A stretch of DNA of 64,000 bases from Paenibacillus xylanexedens (GCF_001908275.1 NZ_CP018620.1:6758001-6822000), one strand, 5' to 3'. Positions 44,200-52,973 are shown, numbered from the stretch's first letter. Translations and numbers: made by a program. Notes: a model not told the origin generated them from the sequence alone.

Positions 44200-45165
44200 A
44201 TGGCTATCGAACAACCGTTAACAACCAATACGCCGGTGCGAAAAATCACACCCCATCCACGCAAACGTACCCGCTGGAATTTCAAACGCACGTGGCCGCT
44301 GCATCTGATGCTGCTGCCTGCTGTACTGCTCACTTTGCTGTTCGCCTATGTGCCCATGGGCGGCATTATTATTGCTTTTCAAGACTTCAAACCGTGGCTG
44401 GGATTCACTGGCTCCAAATGGGTGGGCTGGGACAACTTCAGGTTCATGTTCGAATATCCCGACAGCGTTCAGGTCATCTGGAACACGGTACTGATCGCTT
44501 CGATGAAAATTGTGGCCGGACTTGTGGCCCCCGTGGTATTCGCCATTTTGCTGAATGAGGTTCGGAACTCCACGTTTAAACGTTTCTCACAGACCTTGGT
44601 GTATCTGCCCCATTTCCTGTCCTGGGTTGTCCTGGGTGGTATATTGCTCGACATGTTATCACCGGAAGGCGGGCTGGTAAACCAGGTGTTGGCGGCGGCT
44701 GGCGTTGAACCGATCTTCTTTCTGGGAGATGGCGACTGGTTCCGTGTAACGGTGGTTGTCAGTGATGTGTGGAAGGAATTTGGGTTCGGAACGATTGTAT
44801 TTCTGGCAGCACTTGCGGGTATTAATCCCGCATTGTATGAGGCTTCCGAGGTGGATGGGGCAACACGACTTAGACAGACATTACATATTACCCTGCCTGC
44901 ACTCGTGCCGATGATAATCGTGGTAGGTACGTTATCGCTGGGCAATATCCTGAATGCAGGCTTTGACCAGATCTTTAACCTGTACAATCCGCTGGTATAT
45001 GAAAAAGGTGATATTATCGATACCTTTGTCTACCGGATGGGGATTCTGAACGGCAAAATGAGCTTTGCGACCGCCGTTGGACTATTCAAATCATTTGTCG
45101 CGATGTTCCTGGTCATCTCTGCGTACCGGATGGCGTACAAAATCGCCAATTACCGTATTTTTTAA
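44200..45165 (+). CDS. ABC transporter permease (LplB/YteP type)
   Basis: A 321-residue membrane permease with a cytoplasmic basic start (PHPRKRTRWNFKRTWPLH) and about six helices. LHLMLLPAVLLTLLFAYVPM and GIIIAFQDFKPWLGF are marks of the LplB group, and the EAA loop is ALYEASEVDGATRLRQTLHITLP. First of two permeases; the partner follows 132 bases downstream. Works with the LplA-like lipoprotein to import an oligosaccharide, energised by a shared ATPase not encoded here. Confidence 0.9.
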   Translation: MAIEQPLTTNTPVRKITPHPRKRTRWNFKRTWPLHLMLLPAVLLTLLFAYVPMGGIIIAFQDFKPWLGFTGSKWVGWDNFRFMFEYPDSVQVIWNTVLIASMKIVAGLVAPVVFAILLNEVRNSTFKRFSQTLVYLPHFLSWVVLGGILLDMLSPEGGLVNQVLAAAGVEPIFFLGDGDWFRVTVVVSDVWKEFGFGTIVFLAALAGINPALYEASEVDGATRLRQTLHITLPALVPMIIVVGTLSLGNILNAGFDQIFNLYNPLVYEKGDIIDTFVYRMGILNGKMSFATAVGLFKSFVAMFLVISAYRMAYKIANYRIF

Positions 45166-45297
45166 GGGGCATTTTGCATACATCCAGACAGCGACTTTCA
45201 ATCAGCGAGATATAGATCGAAATGGTTTAGTTCGTCTATATCTTGTACACGCGAGCGATTCAAATCGAATTATGCAAAATGCAAAGGAGGAATTAAG

Positions 45298-46176
45298 GTG
45301 TATCACAAAACAACCGGGTACCGTATATTTAATGGCTTCAACCTGATATTCATCGCGGCCGTCTCGATCCTGTGTATCCTGCCGCTGGTCCATATTCTGG
45401 CGGTTTCCTTCAGTGGTAAAGCGGCAGCATCCGCCAATCTGGTGACACTTTGGCCGATTGATTTTACGGTGGACGCCTACACCAAAACATTTGGTAACAG
45501 TAACTTTCTAAGTGCACTCTGGATTTCAGTCCAACGTACGGTTCTGGGTACACTGCTCAGTATGACACTTGTCTTCCTGACGGCTTATCCGCTATCCAAG
45601 GAGAGTCTGCACTTCAAGGGGCGCTCGTTATACGCGTGGTTTTTCATCTTCACAATGCTGTTCAGCGGGGGATTAATTCCATCTTATATCTTGATCCAGA
45701 AGCTTGGACTGATTAATACGATGTGGGCTCTGATTTTGCCAGGAGCGGTGGCTGTCTGGAACCTGATTCTGATGATGAACTTTTTCCGTAACGTGCCAAA
45801 AGAGCTGGAAGAAGCCGCATTCATTGATGGAGCCAACCATATCACGACCCTGTTCAAAATCTATCTGCCTGTATCCATGCCCGCCATTGCCACGATCTCC
45901 TTGTTCACCATGGTAGGTCAATGGAATTCCTGGTTCGACGGGCTGATCTATATGAATGATGCTTCCAAATATCCACTCGCCACGTTAATGCAGACCATTA
46001 TCGTACAGCAGGATTTTTCCAACATGAACGTGGATGCAACGCAGCTCCAGAACATGTCCCAGCGTACGGTGAACGCGGCACAGATCTTTATTGGCGCTCT
46101 GCCGATCCTGCTCGTGTATCCGTTCTTGCAGCGTTTCTTCGTGAAGGGGATTGTGCTCGGGGCGGTAAAAGAGTAA
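45298..46176 (+). CDS. ABC transporter permease (LplC/YtcP type)
   Basis: A 292-residue membrane permease with six helices. Hallmarks: FNLIFIAAVSILCILPLVHILAV, the LplC-specific FTMLFSGGLIPSYI, and the EAA loop in KELEEAAFIDGANHITTLFKIYLP. Start codon GTG with AAGGAGG seven bases upstream. Completes the YesMN/Lpl-type uptake set with the LplB-like permease and the LplA-like lipoprotein. No terminator of good quality is seen after it. Confidence 0.9.
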   Translation: MYHKTTGYRIFNGFNLIFIAAVSILCILPLVHILAVSFSGKAAASANLVTLWPIDFTVDAYTKTFGNSNFLSALWISVQRTVLGTLLSMTLVFLTAYPLSKESLHFKGRSLYAWFFIFTMLFSGGLIPSYILIQKLGLINTMWALILPGAVAVWNLILMMNFFRNVPKELEEAAFIDGANHITTLFKIYLPVSMPAIATISLFTMVGQWNSWFDGLIYMNDASKYPLATLMQTIIVQQDFSNMNVDATQLQNMSQRTVNAAQIFIGALPILLVYPFLQRFFVKGIVLGAVKE

Positions 46177-46240
46177 GGCAAACACACGGAATCCCCTCTT
46201 GGAATTCTTCTTCATTTTATAAGTGCATTCTATACGTTCA

Positions 46241-46429
46241 TTATTTCAGTTGATTCGAATTCGTTCTTCCGCGAGTTGCGTTGTTATATTCATTAATTAA
46301 CTCATCCAGCACCATGGATTGGCGAATAACCTCCGGATGCCACAGTTCCGCATATTGAGCTGCAATCTGGTAGAGCCTTTGCCGTGCATGTTCGATACAT
46401 TCCTGAATGGTTTCCGGATTATGTACCAT
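46241..46429 (-). CDS. Spo0E-family aspartyl-phosphate phosphatase
   Basis: A 62-residue helical protein. The helix pair and the SMVLDELINEYN stretch match the SQELD-type signature of the Spo0E family, which removes phosphate from Spo0A and delays sporulation. A GGGAG site stands before the ATG. It lies alone between the permease genes and the MarR gene. This is good evidence that the organism forms spores. Which regulator it acts on is not known from sequence. Confidence 0.75.
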   Translation of the reverse strand: MVHNPETIQECIEHARQRLYQIAAQYAELWHPEVIRQSMVLDELINEYNNATRGRTNSNQLK

Positions 46430-46711
46430 ACTCCCGCCCCCTGTTGTCCTTGAATATCATCATCCAAAAAAGACCATCTAATATAATATTCGGAACAAGA
46501 GGGGATTTGGATTACCCCAAAATTAAAATTTTGGTTATTTTTTCTTGAAATTTTTATTATTAGCGTGGATCACATAACCTGATGTACGTATATGTTCAAA
46601 GCAAATAAACCGGATCGGCTGCGGCCTGTCCGGTTTTATAGCGTTTATATATTTTCCAAAACGACGTCACATGCCGAGATGAATATGAGCATTCTCAGCA
46701 GCTTACGTACG

Positions 46712-47428
46712 CTAATCCTCATATTTCGTAAAAAAAACATCCTCAAGAACGGCCTTGGCCTTCTTCAGATCACGGGAATTCAGCGTATGAAGCATCCCCA
46801 TAATTTCATTCATTTCCTCGTTAATGGTCACTGCTTCCGTATTCTCATTATCATTATCGTTTGAAGTTTCGTCGGGATATGGTCCCCCTTCACTAGTAAC
46901 CATGGATGGATCGTCTTTTTCCGAATGAAACCAGGAGGTATGCGCGGTGTCACGGAGAGCATGCACTAAGAACTGCAATTCATCTTCGGTATATCGCTGC
47001 AAAAAACGATTCGCGCCAAGATCAATTTGTTGATGCATGGCTTGATGCAAACGATAGATGTCTTGACCCAGTTCTGTCATGCGAAACAATACTTCTTTTT
47101 TATTATCCGGCAGATATTCAGGCAAGATGAAATTTTTCTGTACCAGCCTTTTGGTGATCTTGGAAACCGTGCCTTTGGAAAAGCCGAATTGCTTCGAAAT
47201 GGTTATGCCATTAACAGGCTCAAGTGTTCCAATAGCATCCAGCACATGCAGCATGGTAACCGTCATTTCTTGGACTAACTCTTGAATTTCCGGATTAGGG
47301 CTGTTCTGGAGCAGCCATTCCTTCTCTTCGTCATCTTCCGCTTGGAATTTAATCTGTATGTCTCTCACAGCTTCCAGCACTTCATTAATCAAGTGCTCTT
47401 TATTGTGATTGTTTGATGGCTTGATCAT
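46712..47428 (-). CDS. MarR-family regulator with long acidic C-terminal tail
   Basis: A 238-residue regulator. The winged helix is GITISKQFGFSKGTVSKITKRLV with the wing EYLPDNKKEVLFRM. The core covers about residues 1-165. A 70-residue acidic, Asp/Asn/Glu-rich tail (PDETSNDNDNENTEAV and on) is unusual for this family. The ATG at 47428 follows GGGGG. It is divergent from the FAD monooxygenase and probably represses it. Three operator-like palindromes lie just upstream. Confidence 0.85.
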   Translation of the reverse strand: MIKPSNNHNKEHLINEVLEAVRDIQIKFQAEDDEEKEWLLQNSPNPEIQELVQEMTVTMLHVLDAIGTLEPVNGITISKQFGFSKGTVSKITKRLVQKNFILPEYLPDNKKEVLFRMTELGQDIYRLHQAMHQQIDLGANRFLQRYTEDELQFLVHALRDTAHTSWFHSEKDDPSMVTSEGGPYPDETSNDNDNENTEAVTINEEMNEIMGMLHTLNSRDLKKAKAVLEDVFFTKYED

Positions 47429-47490
47429 CCTTTTTCCCCCAACACTAATGAACTTCATCTCAGTATATCAAGGACAGGTCCACAATTAAA

Positions 47491-47576
47491 GTTTCCAAGG
47501 AAACAATGTTGACAAAAGAACAAAATTTAAACTAATATTGTTTCAAGGAAACTTATTGTTTCTTAGAAACAATAAG
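47491..47576. promoter_or_regulatory. three operator-like palindromes for the MarR protein
   Basis: GTTTCCAAGGAAAC (47491-47504), TTGTTTCAAGGAAAC (47538-47552) and a perfect 25-bp palindrome centred on TTGTTTCTTAGAAACAA (47552-47576) share the pattern GTTTC-N3-GAAAC. They lie in the gap between the MarR gene and the monooxygenase gene and are the likely sites of MarR binding. Confidence 0.7.
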
Positions 47577-47647
47577 TTGTGGACGTCATAGTCCGTTAGT
47601 GATGAGAAACAGAACTTTATTTTATAGCCATATAAGTTGAACTAATC

Positions 47648-47797
47648 ATTTACACGATAACGAAGAGGACAGAAAGAACCTGAAAAAGAGAAGCGTTCGC
47701 CTTTATCACCGGATTTCCCCTTGAGAAAGGGAATCGAAAAAATCTGGGGATAACAGCGATTGGAAGGTTGTTCTGTCATCGTAGTGCCTGTGTAAAT
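47648..47797 (+). repeat. palindromic intergenic element, copy 1 (150 bp)
   Basis: Bounded by ATTTACAC (47648-47655) and GTGTAAAT (47790-47797), with flanks TTGAACTAA and TTAGTTCAA extending the ends imperfectly. The inside is an imperfect palindrome: GGACAGAAAGAACCT can pair with AGGTTGTTCTGTC, and TTATCACCGGATTT with AAATCTGGGGATAA. A related copy occurs in inverted orientation at 61523-61712. No protein is encoded, so it is a MITE-like element or an RNA gene. Confidence 0.8.
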
Positions 47798-47840
47798 AAT
47801 TTTTAGTTCAATTTATATAATTCAGAGAGGAACATTACAA

Positions 47841-49421
47841 ATGACAGATATACGATTCAAGCCATCGCAAGAGAAGCAACAACCGCGTGTGAGTCCATCG
47901 AGGGGAGATTACGATATTGACGTATTGGTTGCAGGCGCCGGTCCGACCGGATCTACATTAACAGCAGATCTTTTGCGCCGCGGTCTTCGTGTCCGGCTGG
48001 TTGACAAGGCTCCACATGCCTTTAAGGGTTCTCGTGCCAAGGGAGTACAGCCGCGAACCCAGGAGGTTTTTGAAGATCTAGGCGTGCTGAGTGATGCTCA
48101 CACAGAGGGAAGTTCTTACCCGCTCGCAGGTATTCATCTCGGGCCGATCACTGTGCCGTGGCGCATGCAGCAGCGAAATAAACCTACACCAGATGTGCCC
48201 TATCCGGATATTCTTCTGCTGGCTCAACACCGCACGGATGCCATCCTGCACCGCCTGCTCGAACGTCAGGGGCTGAATATTGAATTTAACAACGCGGTGG
48301 ATTCTTTTAAACAGGATGCCGATGGGGTGACGGTGACGCTCTCTTCAGGGGAAAAGATTCGCAGCAGATATCTGGTGGGGGCAGACGGAGGTTCCAGCAA
48401 CGTTCGTAAAGGTACAGGTATTCGATTTGTCGGAGAGACCAACGAATCAGATCGTATGCTTATCATTGATGGCACAATCGATGGCTTGTCTCGCAATCGT
48501 TGGCATATGTGGCCCCGCACAAAAGGTAAATTTGTAGGAGCATGCCCATTGCCACACTCCGACCAGTTTCAGGTCATGATCAGGTTGGGAGCAGACGAGA
48601 ACCCAGATCTGGACGAGGCTGTACTTGCCGCTCAGTTCTACAAGCTCACTGGTTTACGACTCTACGACATTACCTGGAGTTCCGTATTCCGTCCCAACGT
48701 GCGACTTGCTGAGCATTATCGGTCGGGCCGGGTCTTCCTTGCAGGCGACGCAGCCCATGTCCATACCCCAGCCGGTGCACAAGGACTCAATACCGGTGTA
48801 CAGGACGCTTACAACCTCGGCTGGAAGATAGGTCAGGTCATTGCTGGCGCACCCGATCGCCTGCTTGACACCTATGAAGCTGAACGTCAACCTGTTGCCG
48901 CACGCGTTCTTGGCAAATCCAGCGAGTTGTACGCCAAGCTCGATAATAAACGTCTCTCCAGTCTCAAACGCGGAGACGAAGAACGACAGCTCGCACTATC
49001 TTATCATGTTGGACCACTTAGCTCTGATCATGCATCAGCGACTAAGTCACTTCAGGTCGGAGATCGAGCACCTGATGCTCCATGCATCGGCCCAGGCGGT
49101 GTAAGACGACTATTTGAGATCCTTCGTGGACCACAATTCACATTGCTTGCCTTTGGAGCCAATACTGCTCATATTCTCCCAGAGTTGATCTGGCCAACCA
49201 GCGGTGTCGAATTGCACAGATACATCGTTAGTACCGGCAATGAAGCCGAACAGAATGTTATCAACGATACCACCAAAAAACTGACCGAAATCTATGGCAT
49301 TAACAGCGACACGCTGATACTTATTCGACCTGATGGTTACATCGGCAGTATCATCAAGAGTGATTGGCAGACGGAATTTGAGAATGTGATCAGCATGGTT
49401 ACCCAGCCACGTTCAGTGTAA
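47841..49421 (+). CDS. FAD-dependent aromatic monooxygenase (PheA/TfdB-like)
   Basis: A 526-residue flavoprotein. FAD-binding GxGxxG in VAGAGPTGSTLTADLLRRG (Gly32, Gly34, Gly37), DG motif in YLVGADGGSSNVRK, and GD motif in FLAGDAAHVHTPAGAQGLN are all present. It belongs to the group of phenol hydroxylases, polyketide hydroxylases and rifampicin monooxygenases. A thioredoxin-like C-terminal domain (about 420-526) is typical. It is divergent from the MarR gene, which suggests induction by an aromatic compound or drug. Substrate unknown. Confidence 0.88.
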   Translation: MTDIRFKPSQEKQQPRVSPSRGDYDIDVLVAGAGPTGSTLTADLLRRGLRVRLVDKAPHAFKGSRAKGVQPRTQEVFEDLGVLSDAHTEGSSYPLAGIHLGPITVPWRMQQRNKPTPDVPYPDILLLAQHRTDAILHRLLERQGLNIEFNNAVDSFKQDADGVTVTLSSGEKIRSRYLVGADGGSSNVRKGTGIRFVGETNESDRMLIIDGTIDGLSRNRWHMWPRTKGKFVGACPLPHSDQFQVMIRLGADENPDLDEAVLAAQFYKLTGLRLYDITWSSVFRPNVRLAEHYRSGRVFLAGDAAHVHTPAGAQGLNTGVQDAYNLGWKIGQVIAGAPDRLLDTYEAERQPVAARVLGKSSELYAKLDNKRLSSLKRGDEERQLALSYHVGPLSSDHASATKSLQVGDRAPDAPCIGPGGVRRLFEILRGPQFTLLAFGANTAHILPELIWPTSGVELHRYIVSTGNEAEQNVINDTTKKLTEIYGINSDTLILIRPDGYIGSIIKSDWQTEFENVISMVTQPRSV

Positions 49422-49497
49422 AATATTTAAACTGCGCTTTAAGCAACAAATGCACACTCCGGGCCGGGTGCCACATCAGAGGAACTGCATGCTCCAT

Positions 49498-50517
49498 TCA
49501 TCTTAAACCGACGTCATCAAAACGATTTCCGATCGTCTCTGGAAAGGCACGTTTAATGGCATCAATGGCACGTTGTTCCGTAGCTCCTGCCTTCCGGATA
49601 AGCTCAATTACCCTTTGCACACATTCCCGTTCTCTCGAATCCCAAGAGATGGAGTTGTCTATTTCCTCAATGATCATTGTGTACAGGTTTGCGAGTAGCT
49701 CATACTCGTCTATGACCCGGTCCATTTGAATGGACAGATGCTTAAGTCCTGCAACATAAGTGGCAATATCCAATCTTGATTTGGCATAATAGCGAAGTAC
49801 AGTTGCCGCTTGTTCAGCGTCATATGTTCCTGACTGCAAAGCAGCAGCAATAGCGGCATACGCAGCCGCCCCACAGGCATAGTCTTGGGGCGGTAGCATA
49901 TAGTCATGGGTTTCCCATTTGTACACGGCTTGGATTAACGATTCCTTGCAGACTTCCCATAAATCGATAGGTGCACAGGCTTCCAGAACCTGATAATACC
50001 AGTAGGGTGTACTGTTCCTCCCAAACGAATCATAGGGCAGACGAATGATTTCATCACCTTTACTTTTACAGATGAATAACACTCGTTCCGCATCATCATA
50101 TCCAGTAACAATGACAAATTGATCGTGCCAGAGAATCGCACCTACGCCCCGGTCAATGGAAGCTTTGATATCCAGCAGAGCCTGCTTCTGATAGAGCGGA
50201 AAAGTCGGGTCAAATGAAAATCCACCATGTTGTCCCGTTGTCACACCAATGAAGTCAGCTGCGACAAAGTTCTCTGCCATCCAATTGTATGTCGAAATTG
50301 ATTCTGACGTCAGACGCCGATCCACCACTAATCGGAATGCACTTGCTGTCATACCTGCAATCATGTGGTGTGGGAAAACCGTCCACTGTTTATGTAATAA
50401 AATGCGAAACAACGCATCTGTATATGCGCTCACACCGCTCCATGATCTATATTCATCAGCAAAACTCGCAGCTTGCGGGGATTGAATCCAGTCCTGCAAT
50501 ACTACTTTTGTCGCCAT
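49498..50517 (-). CDS. C39-peptidase-like (BtrH-type) protein, paralogue 1
   Basis: A 339-residue protein with no signal peptide. The middle (HMIAGMTASAFRL, HDQFVIVTGYDDAERVLFI) resembles the papain-like fold of C39 peptidases and BtrH-type acyltransferases. His and Asp positions are suggested, but no clear catalytic Cys near the N terminus is seen. It is a paralogue of the protein encoded next to it (50545-51543), with similar order of motifs. The WYL regulator gene is upstream on the same strand. Function unknown. Confidence 0.55.
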   Translation of the reverse strand: MATKVVLQDWIQSPQAASFADEYRSWSGVSAYTDALFRILLHKQWTVFPHHMIAGMTASAFRLVVDRRLTSESISTYNWMAENFVAADFIGVTTGQHGGFSFDPTFPLYQKQALLDIKASIDRGVGAILWHDQFVIVTGYDDAERVLFICKSKGDEIIRLPYDSFGRNSTPYWYYQVLEACAPIDLWEVCKESLIQAVYKWETHDYMLPPQDYACGAAAYAAIAAALQSGTYDAEQAATVLRYYAKSRLDIATYVAGLKHLSIQMDRVIDEYELLANLYTMIIEEIDNSISWDSRERECVQRVIELIRKAGATEQRAIDAIKRAFPETIGNRFDDVGLR

Positions 50518-50544
50518 TATCCTTCACTCCCTTCCTCTCTCATC

Positions 50545-51543
50545 CTATCGTGCGGAATGTGCTCCCCACCGTGGTATAGTGGACCTTTTACGGTCAGGAT
50601 ACTTCCTGGATATCACTCGAAAATAATCAATAGCCTGCTCTTCCAGTGCTTTCGCCTTCACGAGTACTTGTGCTAAATCTTCTGTGGTGTCTGGTCGCAA
50701 GACACGTCTATTCTCCTGCTGAACCATATATCCTTTCATTTGGTCAATTAACGTCCCAAGCTGTTCATAACATGCACAAGCCTGATCCAGTTCGTTCCAT
50801 ATCCCTCGAACACCCTGCAAATACATCCTTATTTCGGTTCGCGAATGGCAGAAGGATTCCAAAATATAACCTGCACCGGTTTCATCGAAATCCCCACTCC
50901 GCAGGGCCTCCACCCACACATCATATGCCTTTCTACCTGAAGTAATATTCTGATCAGGTAACAGACGATAGGGAATATCCCAATCCTCAATTGCCAGTCG
51001 CAGGGATTCCAGCAGCATCTGCTGTTCAGGAATGCGGACCTGATCACCAAACACCTGACAATACCAAAATCCGGTAAAGTTTAAGCCGAAATTGTCATAC
51101 AACAAAATCTGCGGTTCCTTGCTCCATCCGTCTTGCACATAAAAGATGCGGTCACTGTCATCATATCCATGGATAACACCGAACTCAGGAATCCAGTAAA
51201 TCACACCAGTGCCTTCATCAATACTCCGTCTCGCCCAATTCACGGCATCCTGCTGATAATAACTGAACGTAGAATGACGTGTACGTCCCCCATCCCAGAT
51301 CGTGAATATCCCCAGGTTATCGACTCCAGGACGATGTGCTTCCCCCCATTGTCCATATGCTGTAACCGACATGGGAAGTAGTCTGCGATGCACCGACAGC
51401 TTGAAAGCCATGCCCGTATATCCGGCAAGTATAACCTTGGAACCTTGAAACTGGCCTGTATGGGTTAGTATCGCATGCAGACTATCCACGTACGATTTGG
51501 ACTCCCGCTTCATGATGAGGTTATCTAAAATATTCTCAGCCAA
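50545..51543 (-). CDS. C39-peptidase-like (BtrH-type) protein, paralogue 2
   Basis: A 332-residue protein related to the one encoded 27 bases downstream. Shared blocks include KVILAGYTGMAFKLSVHRRL, FGVIHGYDDSDRIFYV and a helical C terminus. The start codon is taken as TTG (51543) because AGAGGAG stands in front; an ATG further in is the alternative. The family fold suggests thiol-hydrolase or acyl-transfer ancestry. It lies between the WYL regulator gene and paralogue 1, in one operon. Role unknown. Confidence 0.55.
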   Translation of the reverse strand: MAENILDNLIMKRESKSYVDSLHAILTHTGQFQGSKVILAGYTGMAFKLSVHRRLLPMSVTAYGQWGEAHRPGVDNLGIFTIWDGGRTRHSTFSYYQQDAVNWARRSIDEGTGVIYWIPEFGVIHGYDDSDRIFYVQDGWSKEPQILLYDNFGLNFTGFWYCQVFGDQVRIPEQQMLLESLRLAIEDWDIPYRLLPDQNITSGRKAYDVWVEALRSGDFDETGAGYILESFCHSRTEIRMYLQGVRGIWNELDQACACYEQLGTLIDQMKGYMVQQENRRVLRPDTTEDLAQVLVKAKALEEQAIDYFRVISRKYPDRKRSTIPRWGAHSAR

Positions 51544-51571
51544 GGACGGATCTTCTCCTCTCTATGCTGCT

Positions 51572-52492
51572 TTATTCCACGTTTTGCTTACGTTGTATCG
51601 CGAGCCTGTCAATTAATCCTTCTGCGCTTTGCTGAAGCTTGCGTCTAAGCCACCCAGGAGACAAGAGTTCCTCCCATTCGCTAACAAACAAATGCTGCAA
51701 GAAAGCATCCGTGTCATAAAATTCAATTGAATAAATCTGATCGTGCCTAGCCTGGATACGATACCCTTGCCATAGGTCCATTTGCTGCAATTCCTTCAAG
51801 CGAATCTCAGCTACAAACGGTTTACGCACAGACAGTGGTTCTTCCCATCCACCTAGGAGGGCATCTGACCTGTACTCAAATCTCTCATCCAAGATCGATA
51901 CATGAACAATGCCCTCCAAGCGAATCGCCACTTGCTGTACAGGGTCTACTTCATAACCCACCACGTAATCGGCGTTAAACTGGGATATCATCTTTAATGG
52001 ACACAAGGAAAACTGCCGTTCTCCATCGTGATCCCTGTAATGAATATGTACTCTGCGCATGTCAGTTATGGCGTGGGACAACAATTCAAAGAATTGCAGT
52101 TGCTTCGGTTGGGCCGAAAACACTGGGAGCTCACTACTTCCCATCTGTTGTTCCTCCAACGTAAAACGCTCCAGCAAATGCGCTACACGTTTCACCGCGT
52201 CCGATTGATCATAATCGTAATGTCGATAACGATGGGCCAAATATTTCAGCACACGCTGCTCTTCTTCGGTCATATACAAATGAGGCAACCGAAAAGTCTG
52301 ATCCTCATAACAATAGCCCCGATATTTCGCCATATACACCAAAGGGGCTCGCAAGGAACTTGCCATATATTCAATATCACGCTGAGCCTGACGACGGGAG
52401 ATTTCAAATTCACGGGCAAGCCAGCTGCTATTCGGAAAACGTCCACCCCGAATCTGTTCGTCAAACCAGTGAATCCGATGCATGTTACTCAT
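51572..52492 (-). CDS. WYL-domain transcriptional regulator
   Basis: A 306-residue regulator. The N-terminal helix-turn-helix (WLAREFEISRRQAQRDIEYM) is of the DeoR-like type, followed by a WYL sensory domain (about 135-215; RVHIHYRDHDGERQFSLCPL and NADYVVGYEVD) and a WCX-like C-terminal domain. Such regulators bind nucleotides or nucleic acids and often control defence or DNA-repair genes. First gene of a three-gene operon with the two C39-like paralogues, so it likely controls them and itself. Confidence 0.85.
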   Translation of the reverse strand: MSNMHRIHWFDEQIRGGRFPNSSWLAREFEISRRQAQRDIEYMASSLRAPLVYMAKYRGYCYEDQTFRLPHLYMTEEEQRVLKYLAHRYRHYDYDQSDAVKRVAHLLERFTLEEQQMGSSELPVFSAQPKQLQFFELLSHAITDMRRVHIHYRDHDGERQFSLCPLKMISQFNADYVVGYEVDPVQQVAIRLEGIVHVSILDERFEYRSDALLGGWEEPLSVRKPFVAEIRLKELQQMDLWQGYRIQARHDQIYSIEFYDTDAFLQHLFVSEWEELLSPGWLRRKLQQSAEGLIDRLAIQRKQNVE

Positions 52493-52575
52493 CTTCCCGC
52501 CCCCATCTCATCCATTCTTAATATATTCGATTATATCAAAAGACATGGCCCGTTCCGAAGAACAGGCCAGTTATG

Positions 52576-52821
52576 TTATACATGTGCCTTATCCACTCTG
52601 GATTGCACGGCTTTGAAGCATTTCTTACATACTTTCAGACTTGTACCGTCCGTTTTTGTTTGCGTATACAACAATTTAATTCGGGTACTGCTACACACCG
52701 GGCATGTTCCCCGGCCTCTGGAAGGAAGACTCCACAAGACGCGTCCTCTTTTAGTTTTTGCCAATGGTTGTGAACCTCTTTTCGATATGGTTTGTGTGTT
52801 CACCGTTATTATATAGGGCAT
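52576..52821 (-). CDS. small zinc-ribbon protein, 81 aa
   Basis: An 81-residue basic protein with a four-Cys zinc ribbon: CPVC at 40-43 and CKKC at 65-68. The rest is Lys/Arg/Ser/Thr-rich (SKRGSQPLAKTKRGR). No clear ribosome binding site precedes the ATG, and a MITE-like element stands just upstream. It may bind RNA or DNA. Function unknown. It lies in reverse direction to no neighbour of note; the ArsR gene is upstream on the same strand. Confidence 0.6.
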   Translation of the reverse strand: MPYIITVNTQTISKRGSQPLAKTKRGRVLWSLPSRGRGTCPVCSSTRIKLLYTQTKTDGTSLKVCKKCFKAVQSRVDKAHV

Positions 52822-52856
52822 GGTACGACACAGAATGTCGCATCAGTATTAGAGGT

Positions 52857-52959
52857 TGTTCAAAAAGTCCCCAATTGATCACGAAGTAGCCCAAGAAGCG
52901 AACTCGACATCGAATCTTGCGTTCACCTTCTCGGTGCTGAATCGTTAACTTTTTGAACA
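52857..52959. mobile_element. MITE-like element, 103 bp with 12-bp inverted ends
   Basis: TGTTCAAAAAGT (52857-52868) and ACTTTTTGAACA (52948-52959) are perfect inverted repeats. The inside codes for nothing. The look-alike flanks CAGTATTAG and CAGTATCAG could be a target duplication. Ends of this type are common in IS5/IS1182-like elements of Bacillales, so it may be a non-autonomous relative. Confidence 0.65.
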
Positions 52960-52973
52960 TGCAGTATCAGAAA

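Noticed and set aside
49498..51543. Butirosin-type antibiotic biosynthesis genes
   Set aside because: The proteins only resemble the BtrH fold; no carrier protein or other biosynthetic genes are nearby.
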